Source: Saliphagus infecundisoli
GTDB lineage: Archaea; Halobacteriota; Halobacteria; Halobacteriales; Natrialbaceae
NCBI RefSeq assembly: GCF_020177375.1
Contig: NZ_JAIWHV010000034.1
Span: forward strand, 1-33,166
Direction: 5' to 3'
Length of the DNA stretch: 33,166 nucleotides
Positions within the stretch are counted from its first letter, which is position 1; every line of letters begins with the position of its first letter. A program made the translations under genes and the position numbers. Positions 10,363 through 17,359 of this stretch are shown in pieces. Under the pieces are notes generated by a model, which did not search any database, was not told the origin of the DNA, and was given only the letters and a program-made list of their open reading frames with translations.

Positions 10363-10707
10363 TCACTCCGATTCGGCCTTGCCGAGATACTCCCGGCGAA
10401 CCGTATCGCCGTCGCGATACGCTCGATACGCGTACGGGCCGTGTTTCGGTCCGCCTGTCATGCATTGACAGCTGTCGTCGCTACAGGTCCGGTACTCATG
10501 GTAGACGGTTCCGTCCGAACCTTCCTCAACGACGTCGGCGTCATCAGGGAGTTCGTCTTCAGTGACCGGTTCCTCGCGACGTCGTTCGCGATCGGCGAGT
10601 AGCTGATCGATGTACTCCTGTGTGTCGCGAAGCGTCTCGTCGTCTTGTTTCGGGAGCCCGTCGGCAACGTAATCGGGGAGTGACGTCGGTGCGGTGGGTG
10701 GGGCCAT
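10363..10707 (-). CDS. DUF6788-like small Cys-containing protein
   Basis: A 114-residue protein from the ATG at 10707 (an in-frame ATG also exists at 10755, inside the inverted repeat). The N-terminal half is helical and charged (LRDTQEYIDQLLADRERRRE); an acidic linker follows. The C-terminal part has a Cys cluster and the signature YRTCSDDSCQCMTGGPKHGP followed by YAYRAYRDGDTVRREYLGK. That arrangement (C-x4-C-x-C, then HGPY...R...V..EYLGK) is the DUF6788 pattern, common in plasmids, viruses and mobile elements and of unknown role; the cysteines may bind zinc. A perfect 12-bp inverted repeat brackets its promoter, so it may be tightly controlled. Confidence 0.75.
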   Translation of the reverse strand: MAPPTAPTSLPDYVADGLPKQDDETLRDTQEYIDQLLADRERRREEPVTEDELPDDADVVEEGSDGTVYHEYRTCSDDSCQCMTGGPKHGPYAYRAYRDGDTVRREYLGKAESE

Positions 10708-10709
10708 CG

Positions 10710-10758
10710 GCCTTGTGCAACAATTGACCGCCTCTCCGTTAAAGATGTTGCACAAGGC
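10710..10758. promoter_or_regulatory. 12-bp inverted repeat bracketing the DUF6788-like gene promoter
   Basis: GCCTTGTGCAAC at 10710-10721 and GTTGCACAAGGC at 10747-10758 are perfect inverted copies with 25 bases between. On the minus strand a TATA-like CTTTAAC falls inside the spacer and the ATG at 10707 is just beyond the proximal arm. Two identical arms on either side of a core promoter fit a repressor operator pair. They could also be recombinase-binding arms or short element ends. Confidence 0.6.
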
Positions 10759-10856
10759 AGTGATGTGATCGCCGTGTCAAGGCCGTATGGACGCCGATTT
10801 GGACGCTCGCAAGCCGAAGACTACTTCTCGAGGAGGTATGTATTGGTGAGTGTCGT

Positions 10857-11024
10857 ATGGCAGACCTCATCGTCCAATCGGCAGTGAAGGACCACCTCGA
10901 CAACCACAACGTTGCATCGGACTTCTACGATGCCGTCGACGAAGAGGTTGCAGAGTTACTCGAGGATGCCGCCCAGCGAGCCGAAGACAACAACCGGAAA
11001 ACAGTCCAGGCTCGCGATCTGTAG
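10857..11024 (+). CDS. Histone-fold-like small protein
   Basis: A 55-residue protein starting MADLIVQSAVKDHLDNHNVA and continuing SDFYDAVDEEVAELLEDAAQ, then RAEDNNRKTVQARDL. The pattern (short helix, loop, long helix with DEEVAELLEDAAxRAExNxRKTVxxRDL) matches the single histone fold of small haloarchaeal proteins of the CBF/NF-Y/HMF type, in which RKTV and RDL close the fold. It probably dimerises; whether it binds DNA or protein is unknown. It is short but has an intact start and stop. A second, mutated copy of the same length lies at 25549-25716. An SD-like GGAGG (10832-10836) lies about 20 nt before the ATG, too far to be typical. Confidence 0.8.
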   Translation: MADLIVQSAVKDHLDNHNVASDFYDAVDEEVAELLEDAAQRAEDNNRKTVQARDL

Positions 11025-11222
11025 ACCGGTCGACCGGGATCATCGATCTGACTTCTTTTAGCCGGATCTGTGACTGAAACGGGTGTTACATACAGGGGAA
11101 GCAGATAGCGGAACGATAATCACACATTTCGCGACAAAGGTGCATTGAGAGCAAGTTCAAGCGGTCGTTTTCGAGAGAGTCGAAGACGCTATGGAGTCTT
11201 CGGCGGCTATTTGCAGCGACAG

Positions 11223-11972
11223 TTAATCAAAGCCATTCCGCACAGTCTCGAGATCGCCGATGAGTGCCGCCGGCGTCGGCGTGTTGCTCCCGTCGTAGGC
11301 GCGTTCGACGTATCCGTCCCGGTTGACGAGCAGCGTCAGGACGACGTGGACGAACGGTGCGTTGCTGCCGTCGTGCCCCGTACTCTGCTGGTCACCGTCC
11401 GTTTGAGTATCGCTGTGGCCCTTTCGAGGGTCCTGGTCATACGTCTCGGTCTTCTCGACGCCGACGCCGAAGGTCCCGTTGACGACGTCGATCGCGCGGT
11501 CGAACGACGGCGGACGGAGGAACTGCCAGTTGTCGGCCGCGGGATCGGCACCTCGATCCGCACTGAACGTCCGGAGGCGCTCGGCAGTATCGAACTGGGG
11601 ATCGAAGGTGATCGGAAGGAGAGCGATCTCGTCTCCGTACCCGTTTTCGGTGGCGTCCACTTGGATCTGTGCTAAATTGCTGGTGAGTACCGGACAGGGG
11701 CCCATACAGCGGGTAAAGACGAACGTGAGGAGGACGTGCCGCTCGCTGTCGAACTCCGTCGTCGTCACCTCGCGATTGTGCAACGGCGATGGGAGCGTCA
11801 CCTCGGGAAGCTGCTGCTCGAACGCCGGAAACGAGAGGGCCTCGCTCTCCGCTCGTCGCCACTCGGGCTTGTCAAGGACCGTCGGGCCAGAATCGCGAAA
11901 CGTACTGAGACACCCTGCTCCAAGAATCGATCCGACGGCCGCAGTACTGCGAAGATATGAACGCCGGTCCAT
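11223..11972 (-). CDS. SCO1/SenC-like copper-handling Tat lipoprotein
   Basis: A 249-residue protein of the SCO1/SenC/PrrC thioredoxin-like family, which delivers copper or acts as a thiol reductase for the CuA site of cytochrome oxidase. It begins MDRRSYLRSTAAVGSILGAG-Cys21: twin Arg and a lipobox, so it is probably exported by Tat and lipid-anchored outside the cell. The SCO metal site is present: Cys89-x3-Cys93 in FTRCMGPCP, and the conserved His (about 209) in APFVHVVLTLL. A polar insert (about 183-205, HSDTQTDGDQQSTGHDGSN) precedes that His. The long upstream extension of the open frame is rejected because it would bury the signal. It is transcribed divergently from the halocyanin gene 93 bp away. 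Confidence 0.88.
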   Translation of the reverse strand: MDRRSYLRSTAAVGSILGAGCLSTFRDSGPTVLDKPEWRRAESEALSFPAFEQQLPEVTLPSPLHNREVTTTEFDSERHVLLTFVFTRCMGPCPVLTSNLAQIQVDATENGYGDEIALLPITFDPQFDTAERLRTFSADRGADPAADNWQFLRPPSFDRAIDVVNGTFGVGVEKTETYDQDPRKGHSDTQTDGDQQSTGHDGSNAPFVHVVLTLLVNRDGYVERAYDGSNTPTPAALIGDLETVRNGFD

Positions 11973-12000
11973 GTATGACACTATTGAAGACGCGTATAAC

Positions 12001-12010
12001 CCAGATCTGG
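12001..12010. promoter_or_regulatory. Palindrome between divergent copper-protein genes
   Basis: CCAGATCTGG is perfectly self-complementary and lies in the 93-bp space between the SCO1-like gene and the halocyanin gene. A TATA-like GTTATAC for the SCO1-like gene (minus strand, about 11994-12000) touches it. The halocyanin TATA-like CTATGAAAAT is at about 12037-12046. It could be a shared operator, but a 10-bp palindrome can arise by chance. Confidence 0.35.
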
Positions 12011-12065
12011 TTTGATTGTCGAAAAGGGCACAAGGCCTATGAAAATCTTGCCCGGACGATGATGT

Positions 12066-12698
12066 ATGTACAGACGGGAACTGCTCAAAGCGGTCAGCGG
12101 CGTGCTCGGTGCCGGCGTTGCTACGACTGCGATGGCCCCCGCCGGAGCCCAGGAGAACGCAAACGAGAGCGGCGGCGAAGAGGGTGGCGGGGAAGCGACT
12201 GGCAACGGAACTGGTGGTGGCAACGAGAGCACCGGTAACGAGACCGGCGGTGATGGAGGTGGAGCGACGGAGACGGTCAACGTTGTGGACAATGCATTTG
12301 AGCCCGAGGAACTCGCGATCGAACCGGGAACGACCGTCCAGTGGGCCTGGCAGGGAACGCAGGCCCAGCACAACGTCCACCCGACGTCTCAGCCTGGTGA
12401 AGCCAATTGGGAAGGTCACATGCCCTTGGAAAGCGGGGACTTCTCCTTCCAGTCCACGTTCGACGTAGAAGGCGAGTACGAGTACCAGTGCGACCCCCAC
12501 GCGAGTCTCGGGATGGTCGGCACCGTCACCGTCAGTCCCGATGCAGGGACGACAGCAGAAGGCCCGATCCAGCTCGTCCCCGACGCGGCCTGGACGCTCG
12601 TCATCGCAACCGTCGCAGGGATGCTCGCGACGCTGTCCCTAGCATACGCGTTCATCCGCTACGGCGGTTCGAATCCCAGCAGTAGTCCCGAACGCTGA
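12066..12698 (+). CDS. Halocyanin-type blue copper protein with C-terminal membrane anchor
   Basis: A 210-residue electron carrier. Residues 1-29 form a Tat signal (MYRRELLKAVSGVLGAG, processing likely near AGAQ). Residues 30-67 are a Gly/Asn/Glu-rich linker with repeated N-E-S/T-type glycosylation sites. Residues 68-158 form a plastocyanin-like domain with the type-1 copper ligands His102 (AQHNVHP), Cys142, His145 and Met150 (YQCDPHASLGM). Residues 175-198 are a transmembrane helix (TLVIATVAGMLATLSLAYAF), so the copper domain faces outward, tethered at its C-terminus. It would pass electrons between membrane complexes in respiration. It is divergent from an SCO1-like copper chaperone, consistent with a shared oxidase-related role. 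The ATG at 12066 gives an ideal Tat signal. Confidence 0.93.
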   Translation: MYRRELLKAVSGVLGAGVATTAMAPAGAQENANESGGEEGGGEATGNGTGGGNESTGNETGGDGGGATETVNVVDNAFEPEELAIEPGTTVQWAWQGTQAQHNVHPTSQPGEANWEGHMPLESGDFSFQSTFDVEGEYEYQCDPHASLGMVGTVTVSPDAGTTAEGPIQLVPDAAWTLVIATVAGMLATLSLAYAFIRYGGSNPSSSPER

Positions 12699-12906
12699 TC
12701 ACTGGGCTTTGGCGACCGTCTCGGTGAGCCTGACAGTACATCTATACAAACTTGACTTCTCTAGACCAATAGATCGAATACGGGTAATGGTAGATGTCAA
12801 GCCACCTAATTTGTATTATCTCAATGAGAGGTGGATGATGGGTGCTGTGATTCGACAATCAAACCCGAAGCGATAGATCATCTCTCGGTATATTTTCGCC
12901 TGTCGT

Positions 12907-13509
12907 ATGGCACCCAACTCGCGCTCCCCGACCGATCGTACGGAGAAGAGCACCCATTCATCAACAAGACGTCGTGTTCTCAAAACGAGCGCCGGTGTGG
13001 TCGCGGCCACAGGCGCTGTGTCAGTATTAACTGGAACTGCAGCTGCCCATTTTCCGGATCAGCTCGTAATCGATGTCAAACCTGGCTGTACGGACAACCC
13101 TCTTGACGTGCAGAATGACGGCGACATCCCAGTTGCTGTCCTCTCAACGGAGTTCGTCGACGAGAACGGAGAGACCGTTACCTTCGATCCGACGGAGCGG
13201 GCCGTGCGGTATCGATTCGGTGCGCCCGCCACTGTAGAGAATGGCGGTGGCGCACGCCCCGTTCACGATGGGGAATGTACCGATGAAGGGACGCTCGTTC
13301 TCCAGTTCCCGATCGAGGACATGGGATTCGAGGGCGACGAGACAACTGGCAAACTCCTCTGGGAACGCGATGAGACTGGCGAACACGGGTACGCTGGAAC
13401 GGACACGATCACCGTTTCCTCTCAGTCCAATGAGTCGGTTAACGATCGCGGAGCCCCGCACACGAGCAGATCAGCGTCTCTCTTCCGCTCTGCACAAAGG
13501 CTGCTGTAA
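12907..13509 (+). CDS. Tat-exported beta-domain protein
   Basis: A 200-residue exported protein of unknown function. After a charged N-terminus comes STRRRVLKTSAGVVAATGAV, a Tat signal, with likely cleavage after the Ala-rich TGTAAAHF. The mature part has LVIDVKPGCTDNPLDVQNDG then DIPVAVLSTEFVDENG, and later YRFGAPATVENGGGARPVHD and LVLQFPIEDMGFEGDE. This IDxKPG...IPVAVL...FGxP...PxHxG...L.FP..D.G pattern is a recurring extracellular beta-sandwich-like unit in bacteria and haloarchaea. The last 20 residues (NDRGAPHTSRSASLFRSAQR) have lost the acidic haloarchaeal character, suggesting a 3' frameshift or replaced end. The promoter may use a GGTATATTTTC sequence just upstream. Confidence 0.75.
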   Translation: MAPNSRSPTDRTEKSTHSSTRRRVLKTSAGVVAATGAVSVLTGTAAAHFPDQLVIDVKPGCTDNPLDVQNDGDIPVAVLSTEFVDENGETVTFDPTERAVRYRFGAPATVENGGGARPVHDGECTDEGTLVLQFPIEDMGFEGDETTGKLLWERDETGEHGYAGTDTITVSSQSNESVNDRGAPHTSRSASLFRSAQRLL

Positions 13510-13615
13510 CGGAGAACCTCGTTGATAGCGATTTCTCGCGTGTAGGTACTGCAGGGATCCATTCGGGCCGATCAATTTCATTCGAACACGCCGAGAGAAG
13601 AGATCTGCTGGGAAA

Positions 13616-13969
13616 CTATTGATGTCTGTTCGTTTCGATGGAACGAGTGGCTGTTGGCGAGCCGCTGCGATAGATCATATAGAGAAGAGTAATTGAAATA
13701 AAGACGTCCGCGCCGTGTTCAACGAGATGATGGACAGTCATTGGAACGAGTCCAAGGACTGTTCCAAGCCCAACAACGGAGCGAGCCACGAGTATCCCCA
13801 AGACGAACGTAATCAACAAATAGCGGACGGTTTGCCGCCGTGAATACGCGATCAGGCTGATTCCGAACAGGAGAATCGTCCCGACCACCGCAAGACCGAT
13901 TATAAGGACGAGAACAGGAGCCAATTGCGGATCCAGCCATTCGCTCCCTCGAAAACTCACAGCGAACAT
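13616..13969 (-). CDS. Small membrane protein (DUF7471-like)
   Basis: A 117-residue membrane protein from the ATG at 13969 (an in-frame ATG lies eight codons earlier). Three hydrophobic helices are visible: about 18-40 (APVLVLIIGLAVVGTILLFG), 49-72 (YLLITFVLGILVARSVVGLG) and 76-102 (VPMTVHHLVEHGADVFISIT, with His residues inside). The layout 'short exterior N-terminus, three helices, TVHHxxEHxxD' is that of a haloarchaeal family often found next to a wHTH regulator, as here. The histidines in the membrane region (HHLVEH) could bind a metal or haem, but this is speculation. Confidence 0.7.
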   Translation of the reverse strand: MFAVSFRGSEWLDPQLAPVLVLIIGLAVVGTILLFGISLIAYSRRQTVRYLLITFVLGILVARSVVGLGTVLGLVPMTVHHLVEHGADVFISITLLYMIYRSGSPTATRSIETNRHQ

Positions 13970-14184
13970 GGGTGATACTGGTGAGTGGAGCATAAACTAT
14001 CTATGGGCTTTGACACGGCTCCTCCGTGAAGGGACCATCCATCGGACTCGGCCCAGCCGTCAGGGGGAACTCGGAAGACAGGTCATCATCACTTCCCACT
14101 TCCCAGGAATCGGCGAAAGGCACTATTGTCTCTGCTTGGTATCTCCGGTATCAGTTTCCCTGCAACCCGACCCAGGCGATCTCA

Positions 14185-14700
14185 ATGACAGGAACACGGC
14201 AGCAGATCCGAACACACGTCCACGAGAGTGCGGGTATACATTTTAACGAGCTCGTTAGAGCCTCTGAATTTGCGCCAGGCCAGATCCAGTATCATATTCG
14301 GCGCTTGATCAATGAAGACGCCCTCGTCCGATGTGAATTCTACGGCCAAACCCACTACTATCCTCCTGGATACGACGAGTGGGAGCGGGGAGCACTAGCG
14401 TTGTTCCGTCGTGAAACTGCCCGAGAAATCGTCGTCCATCTCATTGAACACGAACCAGCCAGCCCCACCGAAACCGCTGAGGCGCTTGGAATTGCCCGAA
14501 GCACTCTTGAGTATCACGTTAACCACCTCATTGAGCAAGAAGTAGTGAAAAAGGAATATGGTATACGAAATCAAGTCACACTTCATCTGGCTCAGCCAGA
14601 CCAAATTGGCCCGTTGCTGTCAGAGGTAAGGCCAACAGTCCCCGATCGGTTCATTGATCGATTCACGAGACTCGTCGACAGTCTCCTTGACCGGTCTTGA
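14185..14700 (+). CDS. Tandem winged-HTH transcriptional regulator
   Basis: A 171-residue cytoplasmic regulator with two winged helices. The first (about 1-62) has MTGTRQQIRTHVHESAGIHF, ELVRASEFAPGQIQYHIRRL and the wing EFYGQTHYYPPG. The second (about 72-132) has RRETAREIVVHLIEHEPASP and TETAEALGIARSTLEYHVNH. The open frame extends to 14026, but the sequence before 14185 lacks haloarchaeal character, and MTGTRQQIRTHV is a natural start. It is divergent from the small membrane protein; in other haloarchaea such pairs are conserved, so it may control that gene or itself. No ligand domain is present beyond the two wHTH domains. Confidence 0.8.
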   Translation: MTGTRQQIRTHVHESAGIHFNELVRASEFAPGQIQYHIRRLINEDALVRCEFYGQTHYYPPGYDEWERGALALFRRETAREIVVHLIEHEPASPTETAEALGIARSTLEYHVNHLIEQEVVKKEYGIRNQVTLHLAQPDQIGPLLSEVRPTVPDRFIDRFTRLVDSLLDRS

Positions 14701-14983
14701 ATAGTTTGGTCAAGTGAAGAATTAGAATTGCCTGCCACTTTGAATCGCCGACAGAGGCTGAAGGAACCACAGTGATTGAACCAAATCTACTCTCGAACTA
14801 CTCATTCTCTCGGTTATTTTGTTGGTGTGAAACAATAAATATCGAAATATCACATCACATATTCGCACCCTGATGTAATATTGGAAGGGTTGTCATCGGT
14901 ATCGTCCTCACCGAGTCAGTTTGGGATTATCAATATTCATGAAGTAACAGACACTTTGAATAGGGAGGAAGACAATCAATTCT

Positions 14984-15271
14984 ATGACTACGTACGCATC
15001 ACTCGTTGACGCTACAAGCGAAGACATTCAGACCGTCCAGGAGCTAGCAGTGATCTGGGGCGAGCTTCAAAACGGATTTACCGATCATGATGCTGAGCTC
15101 ATCGACTCCTATGCAATGCTCGGGACACACGACTTCCTCATCATCTTCGAGGTTCCTGATGGTGACGGGGCGACGAAGGCAGCGCTAACATTGCGTGAGC
15201 ATGGACTCTCTACACACACGATGGAGATCCAAAACATGGATGACTTTGCTTCCATCGTTGACGAAATTTGA
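14984..15271 (+). CDS. GYD-domain protein
   Basis: A 95-residue cytoplasmic protein matching the GYD family (small ferredoxin-like alpha/beta proteins of unknown function). Visible features are the N-terminal strand TTYASLVDAT, the helix SEDIQTVQELAVIWGELQ, the core SYAMLGTHDFLIIFEVPDGD, in which THDF replaces the usual GxYD, and the C-terminal helix of the repeat LTLREHGLSTHTMEIQNMDD. It stands alone, with non-coding DNA on both sides (283 and 700 bp). A GGGAGGAAG sequence about 14 nt before the ATG may be a ribosome-binding site, unlike the leaderless neighbours. Confidence 0.85.
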   Translation: MTTYASLVDATSEDIQTVQELAVIWGELQNGFTDHDAELIDSYAMLGTHDFLIIFEVPDGDGATKAALTLREHGLSTHTMEIQNMDDFASIVDEI

Positions 15272-15971
15272 CCCCGATTGATCCGGTGGATAATCTCCTA
15301 GGCATAACGTTCCTCCGGATACTGCTCAATTGAACCGTCCAGCTCAGCTCCCACCCATCGCCCTGCAAGCATATCCCCTATCCACAGACCTATTTCCCTC
15401 GGATCTCTGAGGGTAGACTGCACGGTCTACAGGGGACCATCTGACAATCGGGACCGTGCTACCAGTTAACGGACATCCGTTCGGGCAGGGTGTCTTTCCC
15501 GGCCCCTGCCCGTTTCCTGGCAGGTAACTCGTTCACGGACAGTAACCAGCACGGCTCTCCGTCATCCGTACAAGAACCATCAAGCCTATAATTCAGCACG
15601 CATGCGACCCATTTGCACGGCCTGGTTCCCCATTCGGACCGTTCCCCCCAGGTTGTGCTACCTGCAAGCGCGTTCGATCGGGCTAACTCCCCACTCTCCC
15701 GGCCCGATCACTTTCACGGGAGCGAAGTCTGAAAGCCATACATCTATTGATCTACAGTGCGGCCTTCCTGAGTGCACGACCTGATCTGAAGGCACATCAA
15801 TGGGGTCGTGCTGCCTGTCAGAGGCACACCGGCGGGCTGATTCCCTTTCCCCATCGCCCGCTTGCTTTCCTCATTCGCTTGGGGGCAAGGACCGTACTTA
15901 CGCCCTGTTGCCCTCTCATTACCGATAGCCGTCCGAAGGGTATTTCGACGCCTCTCCCTAGGCCAGATATA
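15272..15971. other. 700-bp non-coding region rich in hairpins
   Basis: No protein gene is convincing on either strand. Several perfect inverted repeats follow one another: GTAGAC/GTCTAC (15413-15430), GCACGGTC/GACCGTGC (15420-15427 with 15452-15459), AACGGA/TCCGTT (15468-15481), CGGGCAGGG/CCCTGCCCG (15482-15512) and GATCGGGC/GCCCGATC (15676-15709). The first two are mutually exclusive. The region could encode a structured RNA or be a decayed mobile element. The DedA-like gene starts at its right end. Confidence 0.45.
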
Positions 15972-16580
15972 ATGGATTTGACGGAGGCCACACTCCACTT
16001 TATCCGCCTGTATGGCCCTCTCATATTGGTCATTTTCACGTTCCTCGAAATGTCGATGCTGTTCCCCTTTCTTCCGAGCGAAGTCGTTGTCCCGGGCGCC
16101 GCTGCGATACTCATCACCGACGCCACGTCGTTTCTCGTGTTCATATTGGCAGCCGGCGTCGGCGGAACGGTCGGAGCATTCGTTCCGTACTACGTCTTTC
16201 ATGCGACCCGATCGGGTGGGGTTGGCTGGATCAAGGATCGCATTACCGTCTCAGAAGAGAACACTAACCGAGGGCGGGAATGGTTCCAGGAGTGGGGGCA
16301 GTCGTCAGTTCTCTGGGGACGATTTCTCCCTGTGTTGCGGTCCGTGATCTCCATCCCGGCTGGTCTGGCCAGAATGAGATCGATGCGATTTGGCGTCTTC
16401 ACGGCGATCGGCACCGTTGGATTTTACGCGGCCACGGGAGCACTCGTTTACTTCGGCCGACAACAGCCCCTGTTTAGGGCAGCAGTCAGTTCCGTCATCG
16501 ACAGACCAGCCCTCACTGCAGTCGGAGCACTGTCTCTTCTTACAATCGGAGTTGTTCTTAGGAGATATCGTCAAAGTTAA
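15972..16580 (+). CDS. DedA-family membrane protein
   Basis: A 202-residue polytopic protein of the DedA/VTT (SNARE-associated) family. Members are lipid scramblases or undecaprenyl/polyprenyl-phosphate transporters and influence membrane potential; the exact role in archaea is unknown. Family marks: the early re-entrant segment FTFLEMSMLFPFLPSEVVVP (about 21-40), and after a cytosolic loop the signature WGRFLPVLRSVISIPAGLAR (about 115-134), matching the conserved F/W-x-R-F-x-P-x-x-R...AG. Four to five hydrophobic segments follow this layout. The open frame extends upstream, but ATG 15972 gives a normal N-terminus. No operon partner is visible. Confidence 0.88.
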   Translation: MDLTEATLHFIRLYGPLILVIFTFLEMSMLFPFLPSEVVVPGAAAILITDATSFLVFILAAGVGGTVGAFVPYYVFHATRSGGVGWIKDRITVSEENTNRGREWFQEWGQSSVLWGRFLPVLRSVISIPAGLARMRSMRFGVFTAIGTVGFYAATGALVYFGRQQPLFRAAVSSVIDRPALTAVGALSLLTIGVVLRRYRQS

Positions 16581-16673
16581 TTCTCAACCGTTCACCTATA
16601 CGACTTCTACATACTGATAGCTCAGTAGTTTACTCAGCGAAGTTCACTGACCACGGTACCTAGAGCTGAGATT

Positions 16674-17276
16674 TTATTTCCGTGAGCGGTCCTCAGTAGT
16701 GACACTAACCTGGGATTCTGCCTGCGTTCCTCGCTCTGAAGGTGTCTCATCCATCAGTTCAGCCAACTTCTGTTCGAATGTGGACTCGCTAATTTCGCCC
16801 GTCACGTATTGCTCTCGGAGTTCTCGTTTTCGATCTTCAGTCGTTGGTTCGACCACTGCGGATACATCGAATCGCCGGAGCAGCGGGAAATGGCGTTCAA
16901 GTTCTGTAACGAGAGTGACGAGGCGATCGTCACGCGGAAGCGATGCGTTTCGGAGGATCGAGACGATGGCGGCAGTCAGAAACACCAGTGCGATCAGTCC
17001 GAGCACGAGCACGATTACAATCCACTCTGCGGCTGCACTAAGCATGGTCAGGACCGCCAGTTCCTCGCTCCCAGGGACACCACCAGAAAGGACGGAGAGT
17101 CCTTCGAAGACTCCCATCAACCCTGCGCCGACGATCGCAATCGCTGTTACGACAAAGCCACCGAAGTACAGCCAGTGGCGAGCTACCATATCTGAGGGTT
17201 GGGACGAAGAGGGATTAAGTGTACGGACCTGATCAGCCAACGAGTCTCTCGATAACTCACCCGTCAGAGTAGGCAT
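16674..17276 (-). CDS. Two-helix membrane protein with C-terminal SHOCT domain
   Basis: A 200-residue membrane protein. Two hydrophobic helices: about 35-58 (YFGGFVVTAIAIVGAGLMGV) and 83-107 (AEWIVIVLVLGLIALVFLTA). The soluble C-terminal tail has a short Glu/Arg helix (TTEDRKRELREQYVTGEISE) followed by STFEQKLAELM. This 'L-x-x-x-Y-x-x-G-E-I-s-x-x-x-F-x-x-k-l-x-x-L' pattern is the SHOCT domain, thought to mediate oligomerisation. Its role in the cell is unknown. Met30 (MVARHWLYFGG) is an alternative start just before the first helix. The gene is divergent from the tandem UspA gene, whose ATG is 83 bp away with an inverted repeat between them. Confidence 0.8.
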   Translation of the reverse strand: MPTLTGELSRDSLADQVRTLNPSSSQPSDMVARHWLYFGGFVVTAIAIVGAGLMGVFEGLSVLSGGVPGSEELAVLTMLSAAAEWIVIVLVLGLIALVFLTAAIVSILRNASLPRDDRLVTLVTELERHFPLLRRFDVSAVVEPTTEDRKRELREQYVTGEISESTFEQKLAELMDETPSERGTQAESQVSVTTEDRSRK

Positions 17277-17333
17277 AGGATGAGTTCTGGGTTACGACCC
17301 ATCGAGCCATGCAACGAACAGGTACACCTGTGG

Positions 17334-17354
17334 TCCGTGAGTACGACTCACGGA
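17334..17354. promoter_or_regulatory. Perfect 9-bp inverted repeat just before the tandem UspA gene
   Basis: TCCGTGAGT at 17334-17342 and ACTCACGGA at 17346-17354 are perfect inverted copies with a 3-base spacer (ACG). The repeat ends 5 bases before the UspA ATG, inside the 83-bp divergent space shared with the SHOCT gene. It covers the position of core promoter and start site, so a bound regulator could block transcription. If the transcript starts further up, it would be a hairpin next to the start codon. Confidence 0.55.
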
Positions 17355-17359
17355 GTACT

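Noticed and set aside
11973-12500. N-terminal extension of the SCO1-like ORF over the halocyanin gene
   Set aside because: It would overlap halocyanin on the other strand and displace a perfect Tat/lipobox signal.
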